A stretch of 51,118 nucleotides of DNA from Setomelanomma holmii (lineage: Eukaryota > Ascomycota > Dothideomycetes > Pleosporales > Phaeosphaeriaceae): contig ML978321.1 of the NCBI GenBank assembly GCA_010015745.1, positions 1 through 51,118 on the forward strand. The letters run 5' to 3'. The first letter of the stretch is position 1. Each line of letters begins with the position of its first letter. The notes beneath the pieces were generated by a model that ran no database searches, had not been told where the DNA came from, and saw only the letters and a program-made list of their open reading frames with translations. Position numbers and translations under genes: made by a program. Below, in pieces: positions 11,747 to 22,053 of this stretch.

Positions 11747-13731
11747 GGTACTGGTGGAACACTTCCAGAGATTTCGTGTTTATTAAGTGTGAGGATGGTA
11801 TCCGGGTTGGTTCAAAAAAGCGAATGTGAGTTCAAATTGACGAGTGTAGTTACAACGAAAGCGAATGACCGTTGAAAGAAGCTTGGAGCCGTTGCGCCGC
11901 TTCGAACAAAGACGGACACTTCTTTTTAACCTCTCCTGAGTTTGCCGTCAAGCTTCAATGGGCGCCTGAAGCTAGGTTACATCCGGGTCAGCCTCAGTGC
12001 TTGTCAAAATTAAGCTTTTCGTGGCATGTCGCCTCTAGAATTCAATCCAATCGCATCTTCTGCGTGACGATGCACGTCCAGGAGGAACAACGTGCCGTGT
12101 TTCGCCCAATTTCATCAAGATGAAAATGGAACAAAGCTCGGCGACCACTAATTTCTGGTCTTTGCTGGGCACTTCGCAAATCCCCTCCTCGAGCGCGAGT
12201 CTGGCTTCGCACTGTCCGGAGTCGGATGTATTCATTTCTTGCGTACGGTGCACGTGAGTAACAGGATTTCTTGAAATGTTCAATTGACGCAACTTACGAG
12301 AGTGATGATGGTCGTCCCGGAGTCGTGGTTGTACGCCACGGACGGCGCGGAGATTTGTCAGGAGCGTGCCCCACACATCGCCAAAATTAGATGCCGCCAC
12401 ATTCCAGTCTCCAGTTCGCATCGACATCATCCGCACCGCCTGTGAACCTGAACCAGCGCTATCATGAAGTGTGACTCAGAATCTAGCCGCGCACCAACAT
12501 ATTGTAGCTCCAACCAGACGCCATTGGCAAATCGATATCCTAAGCCAATCTCGCTGTGTAGAACAGCCCTCCAGTGCCACCTTGATCGGTGAACGTCCTC
12601 GCCGTCCAACACTTTTCGGGAGCGCTTGAAGGTCCGCCTATGACTCTTCCAACATGGAAAAGTGGAATGCTCATCCTGTGGAAATCAGTGGACCCTAGTG
12701 TCGCGATGAAGAAGAGTTGAATGACTGGTGGATAGAAGAGCACTTTTCAGAGCGACCTCGACTACCTGATATCCAACGAGCTAGTGATCGAAGAAGGAAG
12801 TATCTCGCGTGGCACGAGGTGTCGAATATAGGGGATCTCAGTCCAAGAAGTGTATCTATGCTCCCAACCACCAGACGCCTAAGATGAAGCAATTCTTGCC
12901 ATGTTTGTCGGCGATGAGTCGCTCAGCATGCTTTATAAGACGGACGCAACGAGAATCATAGAGTTTCAGGAACTCCTGTAAATGGGTTCATGATACTCTG
13001 AGCATACTTGCGGTTCCTTCTGACCCAGCGCCACACGCCGAATCGAGCAAGGTCTGTCCACGCCACTCAAACGAGTATCTTGAGCGAGGTTCTACTTTCA
13101 TGTTGAATGGAATTCTACTGGAGCACATCTTTATGGGGGGACCTGGCATCACTGGTGGGAGCACTGCACGCAAACCCCACAGTAGCGTATTGTGTACGCT
13201 CTCAATTGCAAGACAACGTCGATGATCAACGCACCGCCGGCAAGATGCACGCATTCTCCGAGGTCCAACTTCTGGAGCCGCTGAACACCACGAACGCTCG
13301 AAACTGGGTCAACTACATCGTCAGCGAGATCCAAAGTATTGGCCTTCGAGTTGATCATATTAACGCCTGTAAGCTCCTTTGTCCAGTGGACCGTAGTGAC
13401 GTTGTCGGAACCTAGGGCTGACGCCAGCCGGTGGTCTCGTCAGGCCTACCGCGCCGCCTAGACCTTGAAACACATTCGGTATCGCGCATAACGATTTCAG
13501 GCACCAGGACCAATCATGCCAGCCCCCAACAAGGATTATACGATCCCAGTATCGAGAGGTACCCAATGCGGCCTTTGCGCGTAGCCACCCCGATCCTTCA
13601 GGGTGTCAGGATTGACCGGTCAACGTCCAACCCCGCTGATAAAGGCGCGCGACTCCGCTGCTCCGCGACGAAAGTTCTCATCAACACTATCTTTCCATCA
13701 CTCGTTTTTGTTCGTCGTCACAGCCATCAAC
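11747..13731. other. About 2 kb without a gene I can support
   Basis: Several short open frames occur on both strands, but none shows a recognisable domain or a consistent exon structure. A segment around 12720-12890 on the plus strand reads as plausible protein (for example WWIEEHFSERPRLPDIQ), and may be a relic, but I cannot extend it in either direction. The 5-prime portion must contain the promoter of the GPI-type gene and the 3-prime portion that of the four-helix gene. Confidence 0.4.
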
Positions 13732-14353
13732 ATGAGATTCCTTGGTCTCCCCGCCGATGCGTCGCCACGCCTAAAGGCGCTGCACATTGCGCAGCTCAGC
13801 ATCATCAGCCTCACAATGCTCGCCACCTTCCTAGCCGCCGTCATTCCTCAGAAGTACAAGGCCTTCACATTTGGGCTCCTGTACTCGCTCATTCTGTCAT
13901 CGATCTCGACTACCGTCATTCTTCGTCGGGAGCAGCAGACTGCAGCTAAGGGTGCGCTCACCAAGAACAAGTACATGAAGTACCAGTTCGCCAAGTTTGG
14001 CGCAGCGGTCGGATTGCACATTGTTGGCTCCATTATGTTCGTGGCTATCACACCTGCAGGACATGATACCTTGAAGCCTGGACAGCAGGGCTTGGTGATT
14101 GGTGGGTACAAGGTCAACAAGTACCAGGGCTGGATCATGTGGCTGAGCATCTTCAACTGGTAAGCTGAAGCTTATCGAAGCAAGGATATTGGCATCAACT
14201 TACCTCTCTAGGCTCTTCCTGTGGGCAAGCTTGTTCTACTCGTGCTGCATGACTGGCAACAAGCAGGGTCCCATCGCACTTACTGGTGAGGAGGCTAATA
14301 TCGGCGCTGATGATACTAGCGATGAAGAGTATGCTCGTCGTCTGCAGTCTTAG
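13732..14353 (+). CDS. Small four-helix membrane protein, function unknown
   Basis: Exons 13732-14159 and 14212-14353 around a 52-nt intron encode 189 residues. Four hydrophobic segments are visible at about residues 20-42, 45-63, 82-106 and 135-158. A short acidic cytosolic-type tail ends the protein (EEANIGADDTSDEEYA). There is no signal peptide cleavage site and no motif I recognise. It looks like one of the conserved small multi-pass proteins of filamentous ascomycetes, but I cannot assign a family. Confidence 0.8.
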
Positions 14354-14687
14354 GACCCCAACTGGCAGTCTTTGAGTTGTCAAAGGTGCACGTTGCCGCT
14401 GAACAACTATAACACATGGCAATTACGTTAACTCGCGGCTGATCGGCGAACATACAATGACAAACACCAAATGGACTCATGGCGGGATGGATGAGAAGAT
14501 TCCTTAGACTGTGTGAGCTTCGAGGGTATTCTTGGTGAATTTGACAATGATGAAGCAAGTTGTTATGACACCATTACACCGTTCCTTGTATACATTACAT
14601 CCGTCACTCGCGTGCTTTCCCATTGCATCTGCATTTCAAGTCCTCCACCACCCTGTCTCTCAAACCACACTTTACACTTCCCCTTTT
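14354..14687. other. Short convergent intergenic region
   Basis: The four-helix gene and the proline-rich gene converge here. The stretch is C/A-rich toward 14620-14690 and holds the 3-prime ends of both transcripts. No separate feature is seen. Confidence 0.5.
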
Positions 14688-15416
14688 CTACAACAGCAAC
14701 GCTGCCACACCTAACACAACCCCAACACCAACTTGCGCCTTCACAACACCAGCAACATTCGTGAACTCAGGTGGTGTCGTCCTATACGATATCGTACCCG
14801 ACGGTGCCGTTGTGCCGCTCGGACTCAGGGACGTGATTGGATATGGAGGCTTGACAGATATTCTCGGAAGCGGAGGCGCGATAGGTGCTGCTGAAGATGA
14901 TGGCACAACAGGCGCTGTTGAACATGGAGGCGAGATGGGTGCAGTCGAAGTCGAAGTCGAAGTCGAAGGCACGATAGGTGGTTTTGGCGAAGGCGGCAGG
15001 ACAGGGGCTGCCGAAGTGGAAGGCACGATAGGTGCTGTCGGAGACGGAGGCAGTATAGATGGCATCAAGGTCGAAGGCTTGGGCGGGTTGAAGACAACGG
15101 GTATCGTTTCTGTCACGGTCGACATGTACGTGATTGTGAGTTGCGAGCATGGTGACGACGACGGTGGTGGTGGTGGTGGTGGTGGCGGTGGTGTATATCC
15201 AGACGGTGCTGTGTATATGTGTGATATGCCAATGTGGGATGGATCAGGCGTCGCGACTGCGGATATTAGCGCTGCGTGGCTTTCAATAATTTGCTTACTT
15301 ATGATTATTGGATTATCATCGTCGAAGTCGTTTGAAAGATCGCGCTTGTCAAGCAGCTCTTCCAAACGCGCTACTGCGAGCGTGACGAGGGCGATGATCA
15401 GCAGTGAGTACTTCAT
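14688..15416 (-). CDS. Secreted proline-rich repetitive protein, probable GPI anchor
   Basis: A single exon of 242 residues. The ATG at 15416 was preferred over an in-frame ATG at 15464 because it puts a signal peptide at the N-terminus (MKYSLLIIALVTLAVA). A dibasic KR soon after could be a Kex2 site. A run of ten prolines precedes a long Pro/Ser/Thr/Ala region built from loose repeats of the type APIVPST and PPSP. The last 18 residues are hydrophobic, which fits a GPI addition signal. This is the layout of a cell-wall structural protein or adhesin stalk. The sequence is low-complexity, so homology assignments would be unreliable. Confidence 0.75.
   Translation of the reverse strand: MKYSLLIIALVTLAVARLEELLDKRDLSNDFDDDNPIIISKQIIESHAALISAVATPDPSHIGISHIYTAPSGYTPPPPPPPPPPSSSPCSQLTITYMSTVTETIPVVFNPPKPSTLMPSILPPSPTAPIVPSTSAAPVLPPSPKPPIVPSTSTSTSTAPISPPCSTAPVVPSSSAAPIAPPLPRISVKPPYPITSLSPSGTTAPSGTISYRTTPPEFTNVAGVVKAQVGVGVVLGVAALLL
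14945..14968. repeat. Hexanucleotide TCGAAG repeat, four copies
   Basis: Four perfect head-to-tail TCGAAG units inside the proline-rich secreted gene. On the coding strand they encode alternating Thr and Ser. They are a likely site of length variation by slippage that keeps the frame. Confidence 0.85.
15163..15192. repeat. Trinucleotide GGT tract encoding polyproline
   Basis: An almost pure GGT run (one GGC variant) on the plus strand that encodes the ten-proline run of the minus-strand secreted protein. Trinucleotide slippage would change the length of the run without shifting the frame. Confidence 0.85.
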
Positions 15417-15978
15417 TGTGAACGAGTGACCTGAGTTTTGCAACATAGAAGACGACGTGAACATTGAAGTGTATCAGTAAATCCTGCCCGGTGCTGACGC
15501 TGAGAGATATGCCTCGCTCTTATACAGGGCAAGCGCGTGTGAGATTTGTCGGCGCGCGTTGTCGCTCAATCACACTCTTACCATACGCTACTTAGTACTG
15601 CGAGCACCGGCCAGGTGGTTGTCAATGGATGCACGCTATTTCTGCTCATTTTTTGATCCAATTGTTCCACGTCGCACACTCATCTTGTTGGTAACAATAG
15701 GTTCGAGGTAACCATTGTGTAGTTGTGTAGCAAACCATACGGATTGTGAGGATGCGATGCCGATTTGATTGGTCGTCACCGTAGTACGGCGCATCACTGT
15801 GCGACCATGGCGCGTGTGCGCAGATATCCTGATCTAGAAGAATGAGCACAAGGCTGTTAGCTGATACGTGTTTGTAAGACATGTGCAGTATTCAGGGGGG
15901 AGTCATCGCCACCAGATGAGCATTATGGTTGTTTATCGTGTAAACGTATCGAAACCGCTCGGTAGCGTCACCGAATGT
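15417..15978. other. Intergenic, promoter side of the proline-rich gene
   Basis: The region holds the upstream sequence of the proline-rich secreted gene and the 3-prime flank of the seven-helix gene. No gene, RNA or repeat is visible. Confidence 0.5.
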
Positions 15979-17390
15979 TCAACGATTCGTGGAAGCCATA
16001 GAATGCGTCGCCGAACTATCCTCGGAGCGTCGTGTTGGCAGAAGTGCAGGCTGTGGCTTAATCAAAGCTTCTTCATCGCTCATGACTTCTTTCGTTCGGC
16101 TCGTCCATACATCCTTCGCATCTCTGGTGTCTTCAGGCTCTCCGAATACTACGCCCTTAGTGCCGTCAACCCTATCGACGGTGACGTGAGCACTCTTGCT
16201 TCCGACGTAGTTTTGCGATTGCAACTCGATGTCCGTCTTGGGGACGCTCGAAATGGTGAACTCCTCCGTCCGCTTTATGACCCCGCCCTGTATTTCCGAC
16301 ACTTGACGATCGCCATGGAGAGCTCCTCTGATGTGGATCCCTTGTTTCGCTGCCCACTCGCTGAGCTTCGTGACCGCAGACGTCTTCTCCGTAGAGGAGT
16401 TGGATGATGGAAAGATCGTGCCACTATGCGGATTATTCGAGCCGAGCGCAATCTTCTTGATCAAGCGTGCCATTGACATCTCGATGTTCAGTTTCACGAG
16501 ATAAGCCAACGGATGAAACAGTGCGTATCTAATGAAGTCGTTAGCCGCGGCGCTTCATAGCAAGTAAGCGCACTCACACAAAGCCATTCGGGATGCTCAT
16601 AGCGGCGATAATCACAATGTCCATGAGTAGGGAAACGACGATCATGCCTTGGTTGAATCGAACAAGCCTGTCGTACTTCTGGAGTCCATTTTTGATAAGG
16701 TTCTCCTTGACTGTCTTGATGAAAAAGAAGTTCAAGTAAAGATCAATGAGAAGATATAAGACCTTCTCGATCCGATCCCAAATGTTGTTGATGTGTATCC
16801 ATCTATGCCTAGTCAGCCCTGCAACGATCTCAGCGATAGGAAAAGGTACTGTGCGCTTATCTGCAGACGTGCTGAGATCCAGATGCACCAAACGCTAATA
16901 TTGATGAGTGACATGGCGGTTGCAGTGGCGACCATCAACCGCTGTCCCTTCTTGCGATCCGAGAGAATGATGCAGATCCGATTGATGATGATCTGGAGCA
17001 GACATTGAGTCTGGACTACCCAAAGTAACACTGCTAGAATCAGTATAGCCTGGAGTCAAGACTGAATGTTTGTTACGTACGACAGGCGGCGAAAAAATAG
17101 AAGCTTGGTCTGATCACTCGTAGCAGGTGTAGCATGCTGATGATCGCGGGTGTCAAGCAAGAAGCCCACTCCAGCCAGATCATCCAGATGTAGCCACTGA
17201 TCCATGGTCGTCGTGAACGTCTCGTTTGCTCGAAAGCTGCATAGGCCGTAGAGCATGCGAAAAGTCCGGACAATATGAAAACGATAGTGGCGGCAATGTA
17301 GTCTGCTTGCGGTAGTGGCTGAATAACATAGCCTTCACGGCGGATGAACGGACCTCACGGGGTGAAGGTTGGATCATATTCGAAGCTCAT
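15979..17390 (-). CDS. Seven-helix integral membrane protein with an early in-frame stop
   Basis: Four exons (17081-17390, 16850-17033, 16578-16808, 15979-16528) with introns of 47, 41 and 49 nt assemble 424 codons. The N-terminal part carries GYVIQPLPQADY followed by about seven hydrophobic helices in the first 300 residues. A hydrophilic C-terminal tail of about 150 residues follows. The layout resembles the conserved fungal seven-helix proteins of unknown ligand. Codon 12 is TGA (17355-17357), in the segment FTP-stop-GPF, where relatives as I recall them have an ordinary residue. No other ATG precedes the first helix. All later splice junctions are intact, so this is either a very recent null allele, a base error, or a gene using an unrecognised upstream exon. 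Confidence 0.72.
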
Positions 17391-18501
17391 TGTGCAGATT
17401 CGAAGGTAAGAAATGAGTTGGAGGTGGTCGAAAACCGAAAGATAGTTGCACGTCGGGGAGTGAACTTCCGGCTGTATCAATAGGAGCAACAACAAGTCCG
17501 AGTCATGTTCGACCATGCCTCGCAAATGCGGGACAGGCTTCTCGGGGCATGATCCCCGCCACTTTCTGACGATCCCCAGTGGGGCAGGGAGAAACAGGTA
17601 GGCAATCCGAGTGCGGAGACGCCTCCGTACTCAGGGGAGCGGAGGATTTCCCCGGATTTTCGTGAATATGGAAGTGGCCCCAAGACCGGACACCTACCCC
17701 AGCTCAGGTCGTACTCGGAAACTTCCAGGCTTCTTCAAGCGAGGCACGCAGCCATGCTGGGACATAGTTTCACATTTCTGACATGTGCTTTTGCAAGTTT
17801 CACGGACCCCAGGAGTGAATCGGTGACATTTGTTGCTAACGTTGATATGCAGCCAAAGTTCTTGACAGGCGGAGCCGTGCGAGTGAGGCGATCAAAAGCG
17901 AAAGCTACAAATCAGTCCAGGCGGTAATTTCTTCTGCCAGAATACGCTGTTTAAACTACATATAGATCGGCGGTGTAGCGTGCATGCAACAGCGGTATCT
18001 CGTGCAATAGGCTGCAAGTTGGCAGAGCTTGAGGCTGTAGCAATCGGTGCATGAGCTGCAAGGCACTTACGTCGTATCCTCTTCAACTTCTAGGCCTCGG
18101 CACTTAAAATGCACGGCCGTGACACTTTCGCGCAAAAAGTAATGGGTAGCGAAACCTTATTCGAACGCTTCCAGCCATCGGAGGCCTGATGTGTCGGAGG
18201 CAAAAACTGGCGAGAGGTGTCGGCGGAGGGAAGGTCCGGCGAAACCACTTCTGAACGATTGGTGGAATTACGTCAGCAGCGCCAGCCCACAGACAAGATT
18301 CGCGGCTTTCGCGATGTGATTGACGACCACGTTTCGATACGATGCGCTCAGCAGCCAAGCAGGGCGGGCGCCATCAACGACTTGTCCCAAGATCTGCTAA
18401 CGCTTCTAGTGCACGTCGAAGATGTCCGATGTTGATATAGACTTCAGGCGGTTGACCAAGAGCGCGTAAGCTTCGATATCTTCTCCCTCCTTCTGCAAAC
18501 A
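17391..18501. other. Intergenic 1.1 kb, promoter of the seven-helix gene
   Basis: Apart from the palindrome cluster at 17543-17627, I see no coding frame, RNA gene or repeat. The far side holds the 3-prime end of the PQ-loop gene. Confidence 0.5.
17543..17627. promoter_or_regulatory. Cluster of three GC-rich palindromes
   Basis: Three inverted repeats lie within 85 bp, roughly 150-240 bp upstream of the seven-helix gene start. CGGGG-CATGAT-CCCCG is at 17543-17558, CCCCAGTGGGG at 17574-17584, and CGGAG-ACGC-CTCCG at 17614-17627. The last contains CGG and CCG separated by eight bases, the kind of inverted half-site pair bound by Zn2Cys6 dimers. Regulatory function is inference from position and symmetry. 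Confidence 0.4.
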
Positions 18502-19614
18502 TCATACCATCACGTTGGGAATAATCTTTGGTATGATGCGCTCCGGTACAACGACACTCTCTGAATCGCTCTCGACTTCTTGTTCTAATGCGTTTGCCCT
18601 CGCAGCGTTCATTTTGAACAGGCCTGAGAACTTCTTTTCGAGGTTGATGCCCTTCGCTTGCCACGAGACGCACTCGTCGTACTCGTCGAATGTCATCCCA
18701 GCATCTTTGGCGCGCTTGCGCATGTGCCTGGTGCGAAAAAGCCAGATCAAGTGTGAAGCTACCATACTCATCTCTATTGTACAACTTTCGTAGTCAGTCT
18801 CGTACGATGAGGAGCATTCATTGGTCGAAGCCTTACCATAGCGCATACATAGTGCCGAATAGGACGTCAAACTCATTCTGCGCCACTAAAGCTAATAGCG
18901 AGAAGAAGGCTCCACACCAGTCTATAGTGCTAGACTAAGGTTAGTAAAAGTTGATGTGCTAGCTCTGAATGAGTCGAGCTGATCTCGTATGCAGATCATT
19001 CGCCAACACGAGGAGTTCGAGGTCTGAATCTTGACGTACAGGAACACAAAATCGATCCCGACAACTCGGCCGCGGCGCTTCAGCAGCTCGAATGGTATAG
19101 GGAGATAGCCTGAGATGAGCGTGACGAAAGCGATGATGCCGACGGTAAGCACAGGCCATTCGATACCTTTCGAGTACGCAGGACGGATCGCGAAGATGAG
19201 GCCCACCTCAATCCCGGCAAAGATTATGAGTAGCGCGATGAACAGCAGGGTTGCAGTCCATGTTCGCCATTTCCTGTGGGGTGATTAGTTGCCGTCCACC
19301 GGATCAGAGTACGATCGCATGCAGAGGGCGGCTCACCGGCCATATATCAGACATTGCGCCCAGCTCACACCACATAAAACACAAAAGCACTGTGGCTGGA
19401 TGATAAGAGGGGTGTTGAACTTCTGCGCAACTGCGTAAACTCCAAAAGGTACGCCAGACATCGACCATATCAACATCATAGCCGGTGGGAGGCCTTCGGT
19501 ATTCTTGGCACGATAGTTGCGCCAGATCTGGGGGAACAGCTGGACACACCAGCACACGGTCCCAATCGTGCCAAGCACATTTGCTGCGACTGGTATCGAA
19601 TCCTGCGGTCCCAT
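18502..19614 (-). CDS. PQ-loop repeat membrane protein
   Basis: Four exons (19337-19614, 19040-19273, 18837-18929, 18502-18784) with introns of 63, 110 and 52 nt give 295 residues. The first PQ loop is at residues 28-29 (LFPQIWRNYRAKNTEGLPP). The second loop is degenerate, with PF at 153-154 (GYLPIPFELLKRRGRVVG) leading into IDWCGAFFSLLALVAQ. About seven helices fit the family fold, which in known members carries cationic amino acids, cystine or sugars across vacuolar or lysosomal membranes. The hydrophilic C-tail has LFRTRHMRKRAKDAG and an acidic Ser stretch. The last acceptor was placed at 18785 because it restores ALCCTIEMSMV. Substrate is unknown. Confidence 0.85.
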
Positions 19615-20522
19615 TTCGAAAAAGCGGCTTCGACGAGGAGACAAGTTGTTGTGAGTGACAGGGAAGAAGAATTTGGGTCACGAGGTGACAGTGGACGTCA
19701 CGACGTCAGAGTTTGCCCGCTTCTGGCTCGCCAGGGTCTGACTAGTGCACATTCACTGATAAGGATATCCGCCCTCAAGATTTCGAAACTGGTACGTTTT
19801 GCGCATCTCTCGATGGACGACATTGCGAACTCGCCCCAAGTCGTTCGAAAGGCGTGATGATTGGGTCGGGTTATGCATATGCAAGTCCAGAGGCGGAGAA
19901 GTTGTTCCTGCAAAACCACCCCGGCCTGGTATGATGCTGACCAGCGTATACGCTAGCACGCTATCCAAAAACAGCAGCAATATAACACACTTTGCATCTG
20001 GAATACGATCCTGAGATGTCATCATATCTCAATTTGAACTCCGTCCTCCCAGCGTCGCAACCCAATTTCATCATGCACTCGTAATACGCAGCTCTCAATG
20101 CTGAGGTGACAAGAGTTGCACACGGCGTTGAGGCCGCGTTACGATCACTGCATCGTTATCAACAAAGTCGGTACCATGGCACAATTCGACAAGTCTTTTC
20201 GCAGATCGATTCACGAGCCTGGAATTAATTTCGTGGACCGGGTTCCTATATATACAGAATTCAAAATGCTCGGTATCTAGCATTTGCTAGTGCGTGGTCA
20301 CCTGCACACGATCCATGGTTCACTTCTGGGTGTTGATTCAAATCCTCAGAGTTCAGGTATATGAATGAAGAATTTCTGGCTATTTTCTCATCTGTCCTCC
20401 CATCTAACAGTAACCGTTAAGATCTTCCACCACTCCTCCTGCAGCAACCTCACCTCAAAACAACGCTTCCCTTCCAGGTCCCGCACCCACATACCAACCA
20501 CAACAGCATAGACAACCCGATC
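19615..20522. other. Intergenic 0.9 kb
   Basis: Promoter side of the PQ-loop gene and upstream flank of the F-box-like relic. A 90-codon frame on the minus strand with a hydrophobic start (19753-20025) was considered and left out for lack of support. Confidence 0.45.
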
Positions 20523-21407
20523 ATGCTCATTTCCGAGCCCCTAGGCAAGCTCAATATTGCCGCAGAACTTCGCATCGCCATCTACAACCAGACCATCGGA
20601 GACATCGGCGTTTCCACATCCGCAAACCCGCGCCCATATCAGGGGCTCTTCCTTTCATGTTGGTAGATCAGAAGGGAGCTCGAGCACGAGGCCGTCAAAA
20701 GCACCAACTGCTATCTCGAGCGCGTCCGAGAAAGCTGGACTACTACACCGACATGTCTACGACTACCCGAAATCAAACGCCCTTCCGATACGATCGACAT
20801 CAAAGTTGGTGTACCTGCTGACTTCTGCCGCGTAAAGGATGACACTGAAATTGTACCCATGATCAAGCAGCTTGTCGATAATCTTCCCAACTTCTCGTTA
20901 TACTTGTGGCACGCACCTCTTGACAACGGAAGATCAGACAGTTTCTGCTACTACACACTGAGGGTATTCCCGAGGGTCATTGGGTCTTTACATATCAACC
21001 ACACAGCTGGTAGGCTTATCAAGAATAATACTCAGACGTGATGTGTATCGTGGACTCCGTCAAGAGGTTTTGTAAGGTTTGATAGGGAATGGGAGGACGA
21101 CGTTTGGGATAGGAGGGGAAACCTTGATCTTTCGGATGAAGTGGGAAAGGAGTGGACCAAGGAGGGATCGGGCGATAATATAAAGGTGACGAGAAAGACA
21201 AGAAAGGAGCGTCAAAGGTACGTCAATTGCACGAAGAAGAGGAGTAGAGATGAACACAAGAAAACGGAAGCACATCTGGTGTCGGTCAAGTCCGACGAGA
21301 GAGCTGGGAACAAGCGTCATAGAGTCGGGGTCAATCAACGAGTACCATCCTCGGACTCGTTCATCCTTGAATGTAACGGTACGGACGGAGGGGGAGGACT
21401 GCGCTGA
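20523..21407 (+). pseudogene. F-box-like (2EXR-type) protein with in-frame stops
   Basis: The ATG at 20523 opens a frame with the fungal F-box-like signature KLNIAAELRIAIYNQTIGD, then LFLSCW-stop-IRRELEHEAVK. In relatives the second segment normally reads LSCRQIRRE. The stop TAG at 20664-20666 and the preceding TGG are each one C-to-T change away from CAG and CGG. The same frame stays open for about 125 codons with good hydrophobic patterning, meets TGA at 21039-21041, and then continues with coding-like charged sequence to a TGA at 21405-21407. Because the frame is preserved across both stops, decay is recent and by point mutation. An intact ancestor would probably have been a single-exon protein of about 294 residues. 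Confidence 0.65.
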
Positions 21408-22053
21408 ATTGACTACTTGAGGTGGGCGGAGCTACATATATAGACTGCCGCACATGAGCTATCCCAACTCGTACTAGAGTGGGTCTGGGCAAGGCCCAAA
21501 CCGTTACATTGAACAACTGCACGACGACTGCATACACCTAGATTCCATGTGCAGCATACAGTCATGAGGTTAGCTAGTTCTTCTTGTCACTCATTAGTAA
21601 TCGACTCGAAATGTACCATCTGCTTGACCCACAGTTTTGGTCCACTCTCAAATCAGGGATGTACTCTGTGCTCAGTCGTTCTCCCGTTGAAGCAACGATT
21701 TGTCCATTCAAGTCTCAACAGGTAGGAGCAACACACAAGATAGGGTCGCTAGAAATGAGGAGCAATGCTCAAGTTGTGCTAAGTTCGTGGATGATTTCGT
21801 TCTCATTAGCTCTACAAGTTCACTAAAGGGAAGCTAGAGGCAGACTATACTTGCGGTTTTGGAGTCTTCAGTCACTGGGAAGATATCGTTAAGCATGTTT
21901 GAATATTTTCATGGTACATTGACAGCATTTTATGTTGATGCTCTTGCTTGATCCCCGTCTCACAATCATTTGTCTGGCTAGAATCTTCGAAGGCTAGCCC
22001 TCCAGTCAATAGATGCCGATCTCAGTATATTGATTCGCCCGTCTCTTAGAAAG
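21408..22053. other. Intergenic, no gene seen
   Basis: AT-richer than its surroundings and without any frame I would defend. It separates two F-box-like relics that converge on it. Confidence 0.5.

Noticed and set aside
12035..13415. Scattered frames in the 2-kb gap after the GPI-type gene
   Set aside because: I could not extend any into a recognisable protein on either strand; WWIEEHFSERPRLP at about 12724 is noted only as a possible relic.
19753..20025. 90-codon minus-strand frame with a hydrophobic start, possible small secreted protein
   Set aside because: The start is not a convincing signal peptide, the rest has no cysteines or motifs, and there is no intron or promoter support.
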